Source: Verrucomicrobiales bacterium
Lineage (GTDB): Bacteria; Verrucomicrobiota; Verrucomicrobiia; Verrucomicrobiales; DEV007
Reading direction: 5' to 3'
Assembly: GCA_029233965.1 (NCBI GenBank)
Contig: JARGOP010000023.1
Span: 8,857-63,603, forward strand
Length of the DNA: 54,747 nucleotides
Below the pieces are notes generated by a model, which worked only from the letters and a program-made list of their open reading frames with translations, did not search any database and had not been told where the DNA came from. This document shows, in pieces, positions 26,692 to 34,991 of the stretch (the stretch's first letter is position 1; every line of letters begins with the position of its first letter). Position numbers and translations under genes: made by a program.

Positions 26692-27101
26692 ATAAAGCGG
26701 TTTCCATGTTGATACGTTTTGCGGGGCTGCTCCTGCTGTTGGCGGTGGCCTGCCTTCTCATCGGCCGTCCGCTTGCGGAGAAGAGGGAAGAGCGGCGGAT
26801 TCGGACAATGCTCCTGACGGTGCAGGAGGCGCTGCAGAATTATCATGTTAAAGAGGAGATCTATCCACGTGATCTCATGACGGGAGCTCAACTCGTTCAT
26901 TTTCTGAAGAAAGAGGGCTTCCTGGAAAAGCCGCCTTTGAATCCGTGGACGCAGGCAGAGTTCGGCTCGGCGGGGGAACGCGACGGGCTTCGTTACCGGA
27001 CGGATATGATCGCTGAAACCTACGAGCTGGTCGTCTTCAAGCCGGGTACGGAGATCGAGCAATTCCGACTCGACAGCACTGAAAATCAGTCGTTGGAGTA
27101 G
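26688..27101 (+). CDS. Small membrane-anchored pseudopilin-like protein
   Basis: A 137-residue protein with one N-terminal transmembrane helix (about 9-27) and a small soluble domain. The pattern RRIRTMLLTVQEALQNYHVKEEIYP followed by PLNPW resembles the soluble domain of type II secretion pseudopilins such as GspG, where the chain is meant to wrap a small periplasmic fold. A prepilin peptidase motif (GFTLIE) is absent, so it would not be processed like a pilin. It overlaps the NosR-like gene by 4 bp and is 3 bp from the methyltransferase gene. The exact role is unknown; an accessory or a partner of the exported lipocalin-like protein is possible. Confidence 0.65.
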   Translation: MNKAVSMLIRFAGLLLLLAVACLLIGRPLAEKREERRIRTMLLTVQEALQNYHVKEEIYPRDLMTGAQLVHFLKKEGFLEKPPLNPWTQAEFGSAGERDGLRYRTDMIAETYELVVFKPGTEIEQFRLDSTENQSLE

Positions 27102-27104
27102 GGG

Positions 27105-27890
27105 ATGAATATTCTCGAATACAATCGCAACGCCTGGAACCTGCAGTCGCAGGAAGGCTGCCGATGGAGCACGCCCTATCCGGATGAGGTATTCGAGCAG
27201 GCGAAAGCGGGGGCGTGGTCCGTGATCCTCACGCCGAACCGGGAGGTGCCAACAGGATGGTTTCCCTCATACCCTGATTTGAGGGGAGTCAGGATTCTCG
27301 CGCTCGCTTCGGGTGGAGGGCAGCAGGTCCCGATCTTCGCTGCTGCGGGGGCGGAAGTGACGAGCTACGATGCATCGGACGTTCAGTTGGAGAAAGATGA
27401 AGAAACCTGCGCTAGGCATGGTCTCAAAATCAGGACAAGGCAGGGAGATATGGCTGATTTGTCAGGATTGGGGGACGAATCGTTCGATCTGATTTTTAAT
27501 CCTGTCTCCAACGTTTTTGCCGGGGACCTCGAACCGATTTGGAAAGAATCCCATCGCGTTCTGAAACCGGGAGGATCCCTGCTCTGCGGCTTCATGAACC
27601 CCGCCTTCTTTCTCTTCGATCATGAAGTGCTGGAGGAAACCGGAGAGCTCGTCGTGAAGTATCGTCTCCCGTATTCTGACCTGGAACACGCCGATGCTGA
27701 ACTTCTCTCGAATCAGCTCGATGCCCAACTCAGCGTCGAATACAGCCACAGTTGGGAATCCCAGATCGGAGGTCAGTGCGACGCCGGTTTTGCGATCACG
27801 GGCTTTTACGAAGATGACTGGGATGAGGAATCAACGCGCCTTCAAGGGTGGATGCCCATGTTCGCGGCGACGCGGGCGGTGAAACTTTGA
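27105..27890 (+). CDS. SAM-dependent methyltransferase
   Basis: A 261-residue class I methyltransferase. The SAM-binding motif is ILALASGGGQQ (about 67-77), followed by the acidic ribose-binding strand TSYDAS and the later FDLIFNPVSNVFAGDL and HRVLKPGGSLLCGF motifs. The substrate cannot be predicted. GTAGGGG sits directly before the ATG. It is the last gene of the packed plus-strand operon; its stop is one base away from the stop of the convergent SDR gene, so transcripts from the two strands probably overlap. Confidence 0.88.
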   Translation: MNILEYNRNAWNLQSQEGCRWSTPYPDEVFEQAKAGAWSVILTPNREVPTGWFPSYPDLRGVRILALASGGGQQVPIFAAAGAEVTSYDASDVQLEKDEETCARHGLKIRTRQGDMADLSGLGDESFDLIFNPVSNVFAGDLEPIWKESHRVLKPGGSLLCGFMNPAFFLFDHEVLEETGELVVKYRLPYSDLEHADAELLSNQLDAQLSVEYSHSWESQIGGQCDAGFAITGFYEDDWDEESTRLQGWMPMFAATRAVKL

Positions 27891-27891
27891 C

Positions 27892-28653
27892 CTAGGTCGC
27901 CTGGGCGGTGGGTCGGACGAGGATGTCCGTCACTTCCGCCGTCGCAGGCATCTTGAGTTGATGGATGACGAGATCGGCAATTTCCTCCGGTTGAAGAAGC
28001 GGGTATCCGATCGCTTCATACCCGGCCTTGCTGTCGCCGGCGCTGTTGAAATATTCGTCCAGTAATTCGGTATCGACGAAGCCGGGGGAGATGCTGCTGA
28101 CCCGGGTGAGATTCCCGGCGCCGCGAAGCTCCTGGCGGAGACCTTCGGTGAGAGCTCTCACCGCAAACTTGGTCGCTGCGTAAAACCCGCCTTTCCCGGG
28201 GACGCGGTGTCCTGACATGCTGCTGATGTTGACGATGTGTCCACCGTCGGCAGGGAGGTAGGGGAGGGCCTCGCAGGTCACGATGGACAGCGCCAAGACG
28301 TTGACCTCCAGCATCGTTTTCCAGTCTTCAATGAGGCCGTCCGTGAGTTTTGCCTGTCTTGCGACTCCGGCGGCATTGATCACGATATCGAGTCCGTCGA
28401 GACTGCTCGCGGCCATGTGGACGGCGTCCTGGGCGAGATCTGTCCGCGAGAGATCGACGGGGATACCGTAGGCAATTCCCCCGGCAGCTCCGATCGCGTC
28501 ACTCAGTGCGGAAAGACGTTCTTCGCGGCGGGCGAGCAGAGCCACGGCAGATCCTTCCCGACTGAGGGCCATCGCGATCGCCTGTCCGATGCCACTGGAG
28601 GCTCCGGTGACGAGCGCTTTCTTGCCTTGGAGGGAAACGGGGAGATTCGGCAT
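27892..28653 (-). CDS. Short-chain dehydrogenase/reductase
   Basis: A 253-residue classical SDR, using NAD(P)H. Motifs are TGASSGIGQA (cofactor binding), NAAG (structural), the catalytic Ser region NISSMSGH and YAATK with the catalytic Tyr and Lys. The ATG at 28653 is used; an alternative TTG 36 bp further upstream would add a non-conserved 12-residue extension. A sequence of this type most resembles YdfG/serine-3-dehydrogenase-like enzymes but substrate is unclear. Convergent with the methyltransferase gene and divergent from the PQQ-propeller gene with 80 bp between. Confidence 0.92.
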   Translation of the reverse strand: MPNLPVSLQGKKALVTGASSGIGQAIAMALSREGSAVALLARREERLSALSDAIGAAGGIAYGIPVDLSRTDLAQDAVHMAASSLDGLDIVINAAGVARQAKLTDGLIEDWKTMLEVNVLALSIVTCEALPYLPADGGHIVNISSMSGHRVPGKGGFYAATKFAVRALTEGLRQELRGAGNLTRVSSISPGFVDTELLDEYFNSAGDSKAGYEAIGYPLLQPEEIADLVIHQLKMPATAEVTDILVRPTAQAT

Positions 28654-28733
28654 GCCTTTTTCGTGCCAGTGATTCGGGTGAATTTCCAAGAAAAAAGCAT
28701 CCTGACACGGGGATTTAGCCCTACTGTTTCGTG

Positions 28734-30065
28734 ATGAAGTGTTTTCGACATTGTTGGCTGATGCTGATTTTTGGGTTCAGTTTCACGGCGACCGCCGCGG
28801 ACTGGCCTCATTTTCTGGGGCCGAATCAGGATCTGCACAGCCCCGAAACGGGCCTGAATCTGAGTTTTTCTGCCGAAGGGCCACCGGTTGTATGGGAAGT
28901 CGAGCGGGGGAAAGGGCATTCCGGGCCGGTCATCGCCGACGGGAAACTGGTCTTTATTCATCAAGTCGGGGAAGCGGAGGAAATCCGCTGCCTGGATGCT
29001 CTCACCGGAGAGGAGATCTGGAAGCACGCCTACCCGGTCGAGGTCGATCAGAGTTACGGGATTGTTGATACACCCCGTTCCAGTCCCGTGATCGATCCGG
29101 AGACAGGACTGGTTTACACTCTGGGAAACGATGGCGACCTCATCTGTTTCGAGCTTGCGAACGGGAGTATCACCTGGCAGTTGAAGCTCGCTGACGAGTT
29201 CGGTCCTTCGCCTTTCTTTTTCGGCTATGGCTCGTGCCCCCTCGTTTACAAGGATAAGCTCATTGTTCAGGTTGGCGCGGAAGAGGCATGTGTCGTTGCT
29301 TTCAACAAGGCGGATGGTTCCGTGATCTGGACAACGGATCATGAGTGGAACGGGAGCTATGCCTCTCCTGTCGTGATGCCGGTGAATGGCGAAGACAGAC
29401 TTCTCGTCTTTGCCGGTGGAATGGTGAAGCCGCCGCATGGAGGACTTCTCACGATCAATCCGGTCGATGGGAAAATCGATGATGCCTTCCCGTGGCGTTC
29501 TGAAAATTTTGCGAGTGTCAATGCGGCGACCCCTGTGCCTTCGGGGCCAAACCGGGTCTTCATCACGGAGGACTATGGAAAGGGTGGCATCATGCTGGAG
29601 TATGATGCCGGGTTTCGTGCCCGGATTCGCTGGCAGTCGCCCGAGTTCGGCTGCCAGTTTCAGACCCCGATCTATCACGACGGAATCATCTATGGGTTCG
29701 GAGGCAATGGCGGGCTCATGCTGGCATTCGATGCCTACAGCGGGCGGATGCTTTGGAATGAGGCATTTTACCAGACGACGATTCCCTGGGACGGGCGCGA
29801 TATTCCGATCAGTCTGGGGCACGCGCATCTCCTTCATATCGATGGGCAGTTTCTCTGCCTCAGTGAAAACGGAGCGCTGATTCACATGCAGCTCGACTCC
29901 AGAGGCTATCGTCTCGGAGCGATGGCCCGTCTTTTTTATGCACCGGAAACCTGGGCTCCTCCGGCGTTGAGTAACGGTCTTCTCTACATCAATCAGAGTG
30001 AACTCGGTTCCCGTTTGATCTGCTATGATCTGCGTTTATCCAACAGGGTTGAGTCGCTGGATTGA
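28734..30065 (+). CDS. Secreted PQQ-like beta-propeller protein
   Basis: A 443-residue exported protein with a Sec signal peptide (about 1-21, cleavage near TAA-D). Repeated blades carry GxxxW motifs such as LTGEEIWKHAY, NGSITWQLKL and DGSVIWTTDHEW, the pattern of PQQ/quinoprotein alcohol dehydrogenase-like propellers. A catalytic quinoprotein would need specific Ca2+ and PQQ ligands that I do not see; most bacterial homologues of this length are non-enzymatic BamB-like or surface proteins. It starts with the PHFLGPNQ segment (often seen in Planctomycetes and Verrucomicrobiota). The stop codon lies within an inverted repeat made of two CAACAGGGT half-sites. Confidence 0.85.
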   Translation: MKCFRHCWLMLIFGFSFTATAADWPHFLGPNQDLHSPETGLNLSFSAEGPPVVWEVERGKGHSGPVIADGKLVFIHQVGEAEEIRCLDALTGEEIWKHAYPVEVDQSYGIVDTPRSSPVIDPETGLVYTLGNDGDLICFELANGSITWQLKLADEFGPSPFFFGYGSCPLVYKDKLIVQVGAEEACVVAFNKADGSVIWTTDHEWNGSYASPVVMPVNGEDRLLVFAGGMVKPPHGGLLTINPVDGKIDDAFPWRSENFASVNAATPVPSGPNRVFITEDYGKGGIMLEYDAGFRARIRWQSPEFGCQFQTPIYHDGIIYGFGGNGGLMLAFDAYSGRMLWNEAFYQTTIPWDGRDIPISLGHAHLLHIDGQFLCLSENGALIHMQLDSRGYRLGAMARLFYAPETWAPPALSNGLLYINQSELGSRLICYDLRLSNRVESLD

Positions 30066-30073
30066 CCCTGTTG
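30041..30073 (+). repeat. Inverted CAACAGGGT element at the end of the PQQ gene, copy C
   Basis: CAACAGGGT (30041-30049) and ACCCTGTTG (30065-30073) are exact reverse complements, and three more base pairs (two of them G-U) can extend the stem. The stop codon TGA of the PQQ-propeller gene lies inside the element. It could act as a terminator hairpin, but the same half-sites occur elsewhere in other arrangements. Confidence 0.65.
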
Positions 30074-30176
30074 AATCCCGGCATTTCGTTCAGGTTCAAA
30101 TAATTGGTTTCAATTTGAGCGGTCGCCGCTACTTTTCGCGTTTCCGCCCGGAACCGGGCCGAAGCGCTTTGAGACT

Positions 30177-30896
30177 ATGAACGATCAGACTATCGATGGA
30201 GTTTTGCTGGTGGATAAGGGACAGGACATGACCTCGCATGATGTCGTGGCGGTGGCCCGCCGAACCCTGAATACGAAGAAAATCGGCCATTGCGGGACAC
30301 TCGACCCCATGGCGACCGGCCTGCTCATTCTTGTGATTGGCAAGGCGACGAAGATTCAGGACCTGCTCATGTCGGAGGACAAGGAATACACGGGCTCACT
30401 GGAGTTGGGGGCGACGACAAACACTCAGGACGCCGAGGGGGTTATTGAGATCGAGCGCGAGGTGCCCGATTTTACAGACGGGCAAATCAAGGAGTCGTTC
30501 GACAAATTCAAAGGCGATTTCTACCAGATTCCGCCCATGGTTTCCGCGATCAAAAAGGACGGGGTGCCTCTCTATAAGTTGGCCCGACAGGGGAAAGAGG
30601 TGAAGCGGGATCCCCGGTTTGTGCACGTGTTCAGCTATCGGATCGATGGCATCTCGCTGCCGACGGTCGATTTCACGGTGAAGTGTTCGAAGGGATTCTA
30701 TGTGCGGACCTACGCGTATGATATCGGGGAGGACCTCGGTTGCGGCGCGCACCTCAAGTCCCTCCGCCGGACCCGTTCCGGCAAATTCGATCTGGAGCGT
30801 TCCGTGACTTTTGAAGAGCTCAAACACGGCAACCGGGAAGACATCGTCGCGAAAATGATGACGCTTCCCGAGGTCTCAAGGCTCAGGGGTGCCTGA
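30177..30896 (+). CDS. truB: tRNA pseudouridine(55) synthase
   Basis: A 239-residue TruB that makes pseudouridine at position 55 in the T-arm of tRNAs. The catalytic Asp sits in GHCGTLDPMATGLL. Other family marks are the N-terminal GVLLVDKGQDMTSHD, YTGSLELGATTNTQD and CSKGFYVRTYAYDIGEDLG. It lacks the C-terminal PUA domain found in E. coli TruB (314 residues), as in several other phyla. ribF follows after 14 bp, the classical truB-ribF neighbourhood. A perfect GCCCGG-AA-CCGGGC palindrome lies shortly before the start. Confidence 0.96.
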   Translation: MNDQTIDGVLLVDKGQDMTSHDVVAVARRTLNTKKIGHCGTLDPMATGLLILVIGKATKIQDLLMSEDKEYTGSLELGATTNTQDAEGVIEIEREVPDFTDGQIKESFDKFKGDFYQIPPMVSAIKKDGVPLYKLARQGKEVKRDPRFVHVFSYRIDGISLPTVDFTVKCSKGFYVRTYAYDIGEDLGCGAHLKSLRRTRSGKFDLERSVTFEELKHGNREDIVAKMMTLPEVSRLRGA

Positions 30897-30910
30897 TCGG
30901 ATCCTCGGAA

Positions 30911-31846
30911 ATGGATGTCCTGTTCAACATCGAAGAGCTGAAGCGGCTTCCGGGTCCGCTCCATCTTGCGATCGGTGTTTTCGACGGCGTTCATCGCGGT
31001 CATCAGGCGGTGGTCGAAGCGGCAAAGGAATCGGCGGCGGAGGCGGGCGGTTCGGTCGTGGTCGTCACCTTCGATCCGCATCCGGTGGAGGTGCTTTCGC
31101 CGCAAAGCGCGCCCCGCCTGCTCACCGCGCCGCGACACAAGCTTTTCATTCTTGAGCGCATGCTGGGAATCCGGCAGGTTCTCGTCGTTTCATTCGATGC
31201 GGACTTTGCTGAACAGACCGGCGGGCAGTTTATCGAGTCATTGATCCGCTCTGCTCCCGAAGGCGGGATCAGCCGGATCTGCGTCGGACAGGACTGGAAG
31301 TTCGGGAAAAAGCGCTCCGGAGATGTTGCGCTTCTCAACCGTCTCGGCGAAGAACATGGCTTCAACGTCACCGGCGTTGGAACCGTCGAGGTGAACGCAA
31401 TGCGGGTCAGCAGCACGCGGATTCGCGAAGCGGTCGGGGCAGGGGATTTTGAAATTGCGAAGTCCCTTCTCGGTCGCGATTACACGGTCTTTGGAACGGT
31501 CATCGAAGGGCGGAAACTGGGGCGCACTCTCGGATTCCCGACCGCCAATTTCACGGTGCACCGCGAGCAGTTGCCCCCGACAGGAGTCTACGCGGTCCGC
31601 GCAACCGGGGCGGGCGATTCCTGGAACGGGGTCGGGAACCTCGGCTACCGTCCGACGGTTGAGGGCGGGGAAATGAAGCGGCTTCTCGAAGTTCACCTCT
31701 TCGGACTCAAGCACGAGATCTACGGCGAAGATCTCGAAATCGAGTTTGTGGAGTTTATCCGACCTGAGAAAAAGTTTGAAGGGCTCGACGCGCTCAAAGC
31801 GCAGATCGGGAGTGACGTTGAAGCGGCGAAAGGAGTCTTTGCCTGA
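30911..31846 (+). CDS. ribF: Bifunctional riboflavin kinase/FAD synthetase
   Basis: A 311-residue two-domain enzyme that phosphorylates riboflavin to FMN and adenylates it to FAD. The N-terminal nucleotidyltransferase domain shows GVFDGVHRGHQAVV and, further on, SSTRIREAVGAGD. The C-terminal riboflavin kinase domain shows GRTLGFPTANF, GVYAV and NLGYRPTVEG. Length matches the family. It is the last gene of the truB-ribF pair. Two small hairpins follow in the 149 bp before the sensor kinase gene. The FMN/FAD product feeds flavoproteins such as the NosR-like protein of this window. Confidence 0.96.
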   Translation: MDVLFNIEELKRLPGPLHLAIGVFDGVHRGHQAVVEAAKESAAEAGGSVVVVTFDPHPVEVLSPQSAPRLLTAPRHKLFILERMLGIRQVLVVSFDADFAEQTGGQFIESLIRSAPEGGISRICVGQDWKFGKKRSGDVALLNRLGEEHGFNVTGVGTVEVNAMRVSSTRIREAVGAGDFEIAKSLLGRDYTVFGTVIEGRKLGRTLGFPTANFTVHREQLPPTGVYAVRATGAGDSWNGVGNLGYRPTVEGGEMKRLLEVHLFGLKHEIYGEDLEIEFVEFIRPEKKFEGLDALKAQIGSDVEAAKGVFA

Positions 31847-31882
31847 GAGGCAAGGCGGACAGCATCAGGATCTCGAGTCTCT

Positions 31883-31925
31883 CCCGATGATCGGGCGGGC
31901 GAGGTGCCTTGAAGGAGACCTTCAA
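31883..31925 (+). other. Two tandem hairpins after ribF
   Basis: CCCGA-TGA-TCGGG (31883-31895) and TTGAAGG-AGA-CCTTCAA (31909-31925) are perfect short inverted repeats, 13 bp apart. They may form terminators or a regulatory leader for the kinase gene; neither is followed by a T-tract. Confidence 0.4.
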
Positions 31926-31995
31926 TGAGGTACTACAGAGCTGGTAGAACAGTTGTTTTTGTGATAGCATTGAGGTTCATCTTATCGGTTTTCAC

Positions 31996-34098
31996 TTGAG
32001 CTTCCCCGGCTTTCATTCTTCCCGTATTTTTCTACCCGTGTTGATTGCGGTTGCCGTTTCCTGTGTCCCGTTCGCCGGGTTCTCACAGCTTTCCCCGTTT
32101 CCGGAGGTGGGAATCCAAACGACTGACGGTCGGGATCTGCCGGAGATTCTTCCGCCGGATCTGATTGAGCCGGTCATCAATCCGCGTCAAACGAGTGCGG
32201 ACCGGATTGCGAGGCTCTTCAACCGGGATCTCCGGGATCTTGAGGAGGCGCAGGATGACATTGTGGCCCAGCTCGATGCCTTGCCGAGGATCGTTCGCGA
32301 GTCCCAGCGCGTCTCGGGCTTTGGCTACCATTCCGGTTCCGCCAAGAAGAGGCCGAAGTGGCTTCAGATTGACATGGAGGAACTGGTCTCCCCGGATGCT
32401 ATTGCTCTGTTCCCGGTGACCGCGGAACTCGATGGTGAGACTGTCTACGGCTACGGATTTCCACGCAATTTCCGGGTCGATATCTCGGACGATGAGGACT
32501 TTCGGAACTACGAGACGATGGTCGAAGGGCGGGTCGACGATCCGCAGGGGATCCGGAGGTGGCCTTTCTTCCGGGAGTTGAGTGGGTTCACGGGAAGGTA
32601 TATCCGCATCACTGCGACGGGGCTGTGGCGTTCCCCTCAGTCCAATCAGGAAGTGTTTGCGCTGAGCGAGGTGATGGTTCTCAACGGCGGCCGAAACCTT
32701 GCGGTCGGAAAAGAGGTTTCGGCTCTCGACAGCGAGGAACGGTCTGATCAATGGTCCCGCCGTTTTGTGACGGACGGAATTACGACCCTGGGGATCCCTC
32801 ACGGGGTTGAAGAAAGCCCGACGCTGGGTTTTCGGGCCCGATCGGAAGAGCCGGTGCTCAACAGTTGGGTGCAGGTGGCTTTGCGCGAGCCGATGAAGAT
32901 CGACGAGGTGCAACTCATTCTGGCTGACTCCCCGGTCACCGTTCCGGATCCGACGGTGCGATTTCCGTATCCGATGAAGATTGAGGTTTCGAATTCGCCG
33001 GATATGCAAGAGGCGGAAACCATCGGTCGTTTTAATCCTTCGCAGATCAGCGTCATCGGATTGAATCCTCTCATCGTTCCGGTCGAAGATGCCTACGGGC
33101 AGTATGTCAGGATTACGGTGACAGGATCGAAGGAGGCATCCCGACTTGGCTTTGAGCTGGCTGAACTCCGCGTGTTTTCCGGGACCGAAAATGTGGCTCT
33201 GGGTAGGCCTGTGAACGCCGTTCACACGATCAAGAATTCGGAGTGGGCCCCGGAGTTTCTGGTGGATGGCTACAGCAGCCGGAGGAACCTGGTTTCCTAC
33301 GGGGAATGGCTCTCCGATCTCGACAAGCGGAATCGTCTTGTCCGACGCTGGCTTGAAAAAGAGGAGGAGCGGCTTGATCTTGTCGATGACACCGTAACTC
33401 GCGGGGTGACGTTGATTGGAACGGGAGTGACCGGAATCCTCGGATTTGTCCTCATTGCGCTTTCCCGGGGCCGGGTGCAGCGGAGAAAAGATCTCGAAGC
33501 GCTTCGACAGCGCATCGCGAGTGACTTGCACGACGATATCGGAAGTAACCTGAGCAGTATCGCGCTTCTGGCGGAGCTGGGGAAAACCGAGGCGGACGAG
33601 CCTGAGTTGGTTGCGGAGGAGTTTACGGAGATCAAATCGACGGCTGACAAGACGATTGAGTCCATGCGCGACATTGTCTGGCTGATTCGTCCCGGCGAGG
33701 AAACCTGGCAACAGATGCTGACCCGTTTCCGTGAAACGGCCGCGAAGTTACTTCGCGCTCATGAATACACGCTCGTCGTGAAAGGGGATGCGAATGATGA
33801 CCGTCTCCCTCTCGAGTTCAAGCGGGACATTTTCCTGATCTACAAAGAAGTCCTGAATAACATCGTCCGTCATGCCGAAGCAGAGAATGTGGATATCGAA
33901 ATCGACTGCCGCAGGAACCGCCTTCAGCTTTCGATCAAGGATGACGGGATCGGTTTCAATAACCTCGACCAGGAATTCCGCGAGGGGAACGGTCTCCGGA
34001 ACTTACGCATGCGCGCCCAGGCCATTGGAGCAAATTTGCGGGTTCGCAGCGCTTTAACCGAAGGAACGAGCGTGCAATTGGTGATTCCAATGCCATGA
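31996..34098 (+). CDS. Sensor histidine kinase (NarL-type) with two discoidin-like periplasmic domains
   Basis: A 700-residue membrane kinase. A signal/anchor helix is followed by about 420 extracytoplasmic residues. Two stretches there resemble discoidin (F5/8 type C, carbohydrate-binding) domains, each ending with YIRITATG/YVRITVTG and a final LSEVMVLNG / LAELRVFSG motif. A transmembrane helix (about 469-490) leads to a HisKA_3 dimer domain with the phosphoacceptor H512 in DLHDDIG, and an HATPase domain with KEVLNNIVRHAEAE (about 618) and DDGIGF. Such kinases pair with NarL-type regulators, and one follows after 68 bp. The sensor architecture suggests a polysaccharide or cell-surface ligand. 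The start is a TTG; a GTG at 32038 is an alternative. Confidence 0.88.
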   Translation: MSFPGFHSSRIFLPVLIAVAVSCVPFAGFSQLSPFPEVGIQTTDGRDLPEILPPDLIEPVINPRQTSADRIARLFNRDLRDLEEAQDDIVAQLDALPRIVRESQRVSGFGYHSGSAKKRPKWLQIDMEELVSPDAIALFPVTAELDGETVYGYGFPRNFRVDISDDEDFRNYETMVEGRVDDPQGIRRWPFFRELSGFTGRYIRITATGLWRSPQSNQEVFALSEVMVLNGGRNLAVGKEVSALDSEERSDQWSRRFVTDGITTLGIPHGVEESPTLGFRARSEEPVLNSWVQVALREPMKIDEVQLILADSPVTVPDPTVRFPYPMKIEVSNSPDMQEAETIGRFNPSQISVIGLNPLIVPVEDAYGQYVRITVTGSKEASRLGFELAELRVFSGTENVALGRPVNAVHTIKNSEWAPEFLVDGYSSRRNLVSYGEWLSDLDKRNRLVRRWLEKEEERLDLVDDTVTRGVTLIGTGVTGILGFVLIALSRGRVQRRKDLEALRQRIASDLHDDIGSNLSSIALLAELGKTEADEPELVAEEFTEIKSTADKTIESMRDIVWLIRPGEETWQQMLTRFRETAAKLLRAHEYTLVVKGDANDDRLPLEFKRDIFLIYKEVLNNIVRHAEAENVDIEIDCRRNRLQLSIKDDGIGFNNLDQEFREGNGLRNLRMRAQAIGANLRVRSALTEGTSVQLVIPMP

Positions 34099-34166
34099 TT
34101 CTTACGAACAATTTTAGATGCAAACGGCGGTAATCCCGCGAAACTAGACCCAGCCAATTTACTGCC

Positions 34167-34847
34167 ATGAGCGACGAAGCTGAAATCAAAGAAGCCCCGA
34201 AGAGCCCGACAAAAGTGTGGGTCGTAGAGGACAACGAAACTCTCCGCCGCACTGTTGCCCGTGTCCTCGACCGGCAAAAGGACATGAAGTGTGTCCATCA
34301 GTATGAGCGCTGCGAAGATGCGATCGAATGTCTCGTTGCGGGAGAGCGGCCTGATGTGATGCTTTTTGACATCGGCCTTCCGGGAATGAGTGGCATCGAA
34401 GGGATCCGCCGGATCAAGACAGCGCTTCCTCAAATCGAGATTCTCGTCTTCTCCGTTTTTGACGACAATGAGAAGGTCTTCAATGCGATTTGTGCCGGAG
34501 CCTCCGGCTATCTGTTGAAGACTTCAAGCATGGGCGAAATTCCCGACGCAATTCGTGAGATTCTCTCCGGGGGAGCGCCGATCAATGCTCTTATCGCACG
34601 TCGCGTCCTCGATATGTTCAGCGACCTTGCTCCGCAAAGTCGTGACTATGGCCTCACCGAAAGGGAAAAAGAGGTGCTTGAGCAAATGGTCGAGGGCCTC
34701 ACGAAGAAGGAGATCGCGGATCAGCTTGATCTGAGTTTCCACACCGTCGATAAACACATTCGCGGGATTTACTCGAAGCTGCACGTCAACACCATGACCG
34801 GTGCTGTCGCCAAGGCGCTGAAAGAGGGGTTACTTCCCAAGGGGTAG
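34167..34847 (+). CDS. NarL/FixJ-family response regulator
   Basis: A 226-residue two-domain regulator. The receiver domain carries the phosphoacceptor D68 in LFDIGLPG, the acidic pair E21/D22 in VVEDNE, and K118 in YLLKTS. A linker joins it to a LuxR-type HTH (about 155-215), with LTEREKEVLEQMVEG, KKEIADQLDLSFHTVDKHI and IYSKLHV. It is encoded 68 bp after the sensor kinase and in the same direction, so it is most likely its partner. The target genes are not visible; xylB downstream is a candidate because of its position. Confidence 0.94.
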   Translation: MSDEAEIKEAPKSPTKVWVVEDNETLRRTVARVLDRQKDMKCVHQYERCEDAIECLVAGERPDVMLFDIGLPGMSGIEGIRRIKTALPQIEILVFSVFDDNEKVFNAICAGASGYLLKTSSMGEIPDAIREILSGGAPINALIARRVLDMFSDLAPQSRDYGLTEREKEVLEQMVEGLTKKEIADQLDLSFHTVDKHIRGIYSKLHVNTMTGAVAKALKEGLLPKG

Positions 34848-34991
34848 ACCTTCGGGAACAGGGCGGTCGAAGCGTCCGCGCTCCCGGTAGTTCGGAACGC
34901 GATAGTTCTGCAGGGCGATCGATCCGGTTGCCTCATCCGCGCAACGCTTTCCAGACTTGATCCGGACCGGATTCACCGCTAGCGATAGGCC

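Noticed and set aside
28503-29885. A 460-residue minus-strand open frame across the SDR 5' end and the PQQ gene
   Set aside because: Overlaps two well-supported genes and has no domain signature.
32083-33711. A 542-residue open frame on the minus strand opposite the sensor kinase
   Set aside because: Arg/His-rich translation without conserved motifs, antisense to a gene with strong kinase signatures.
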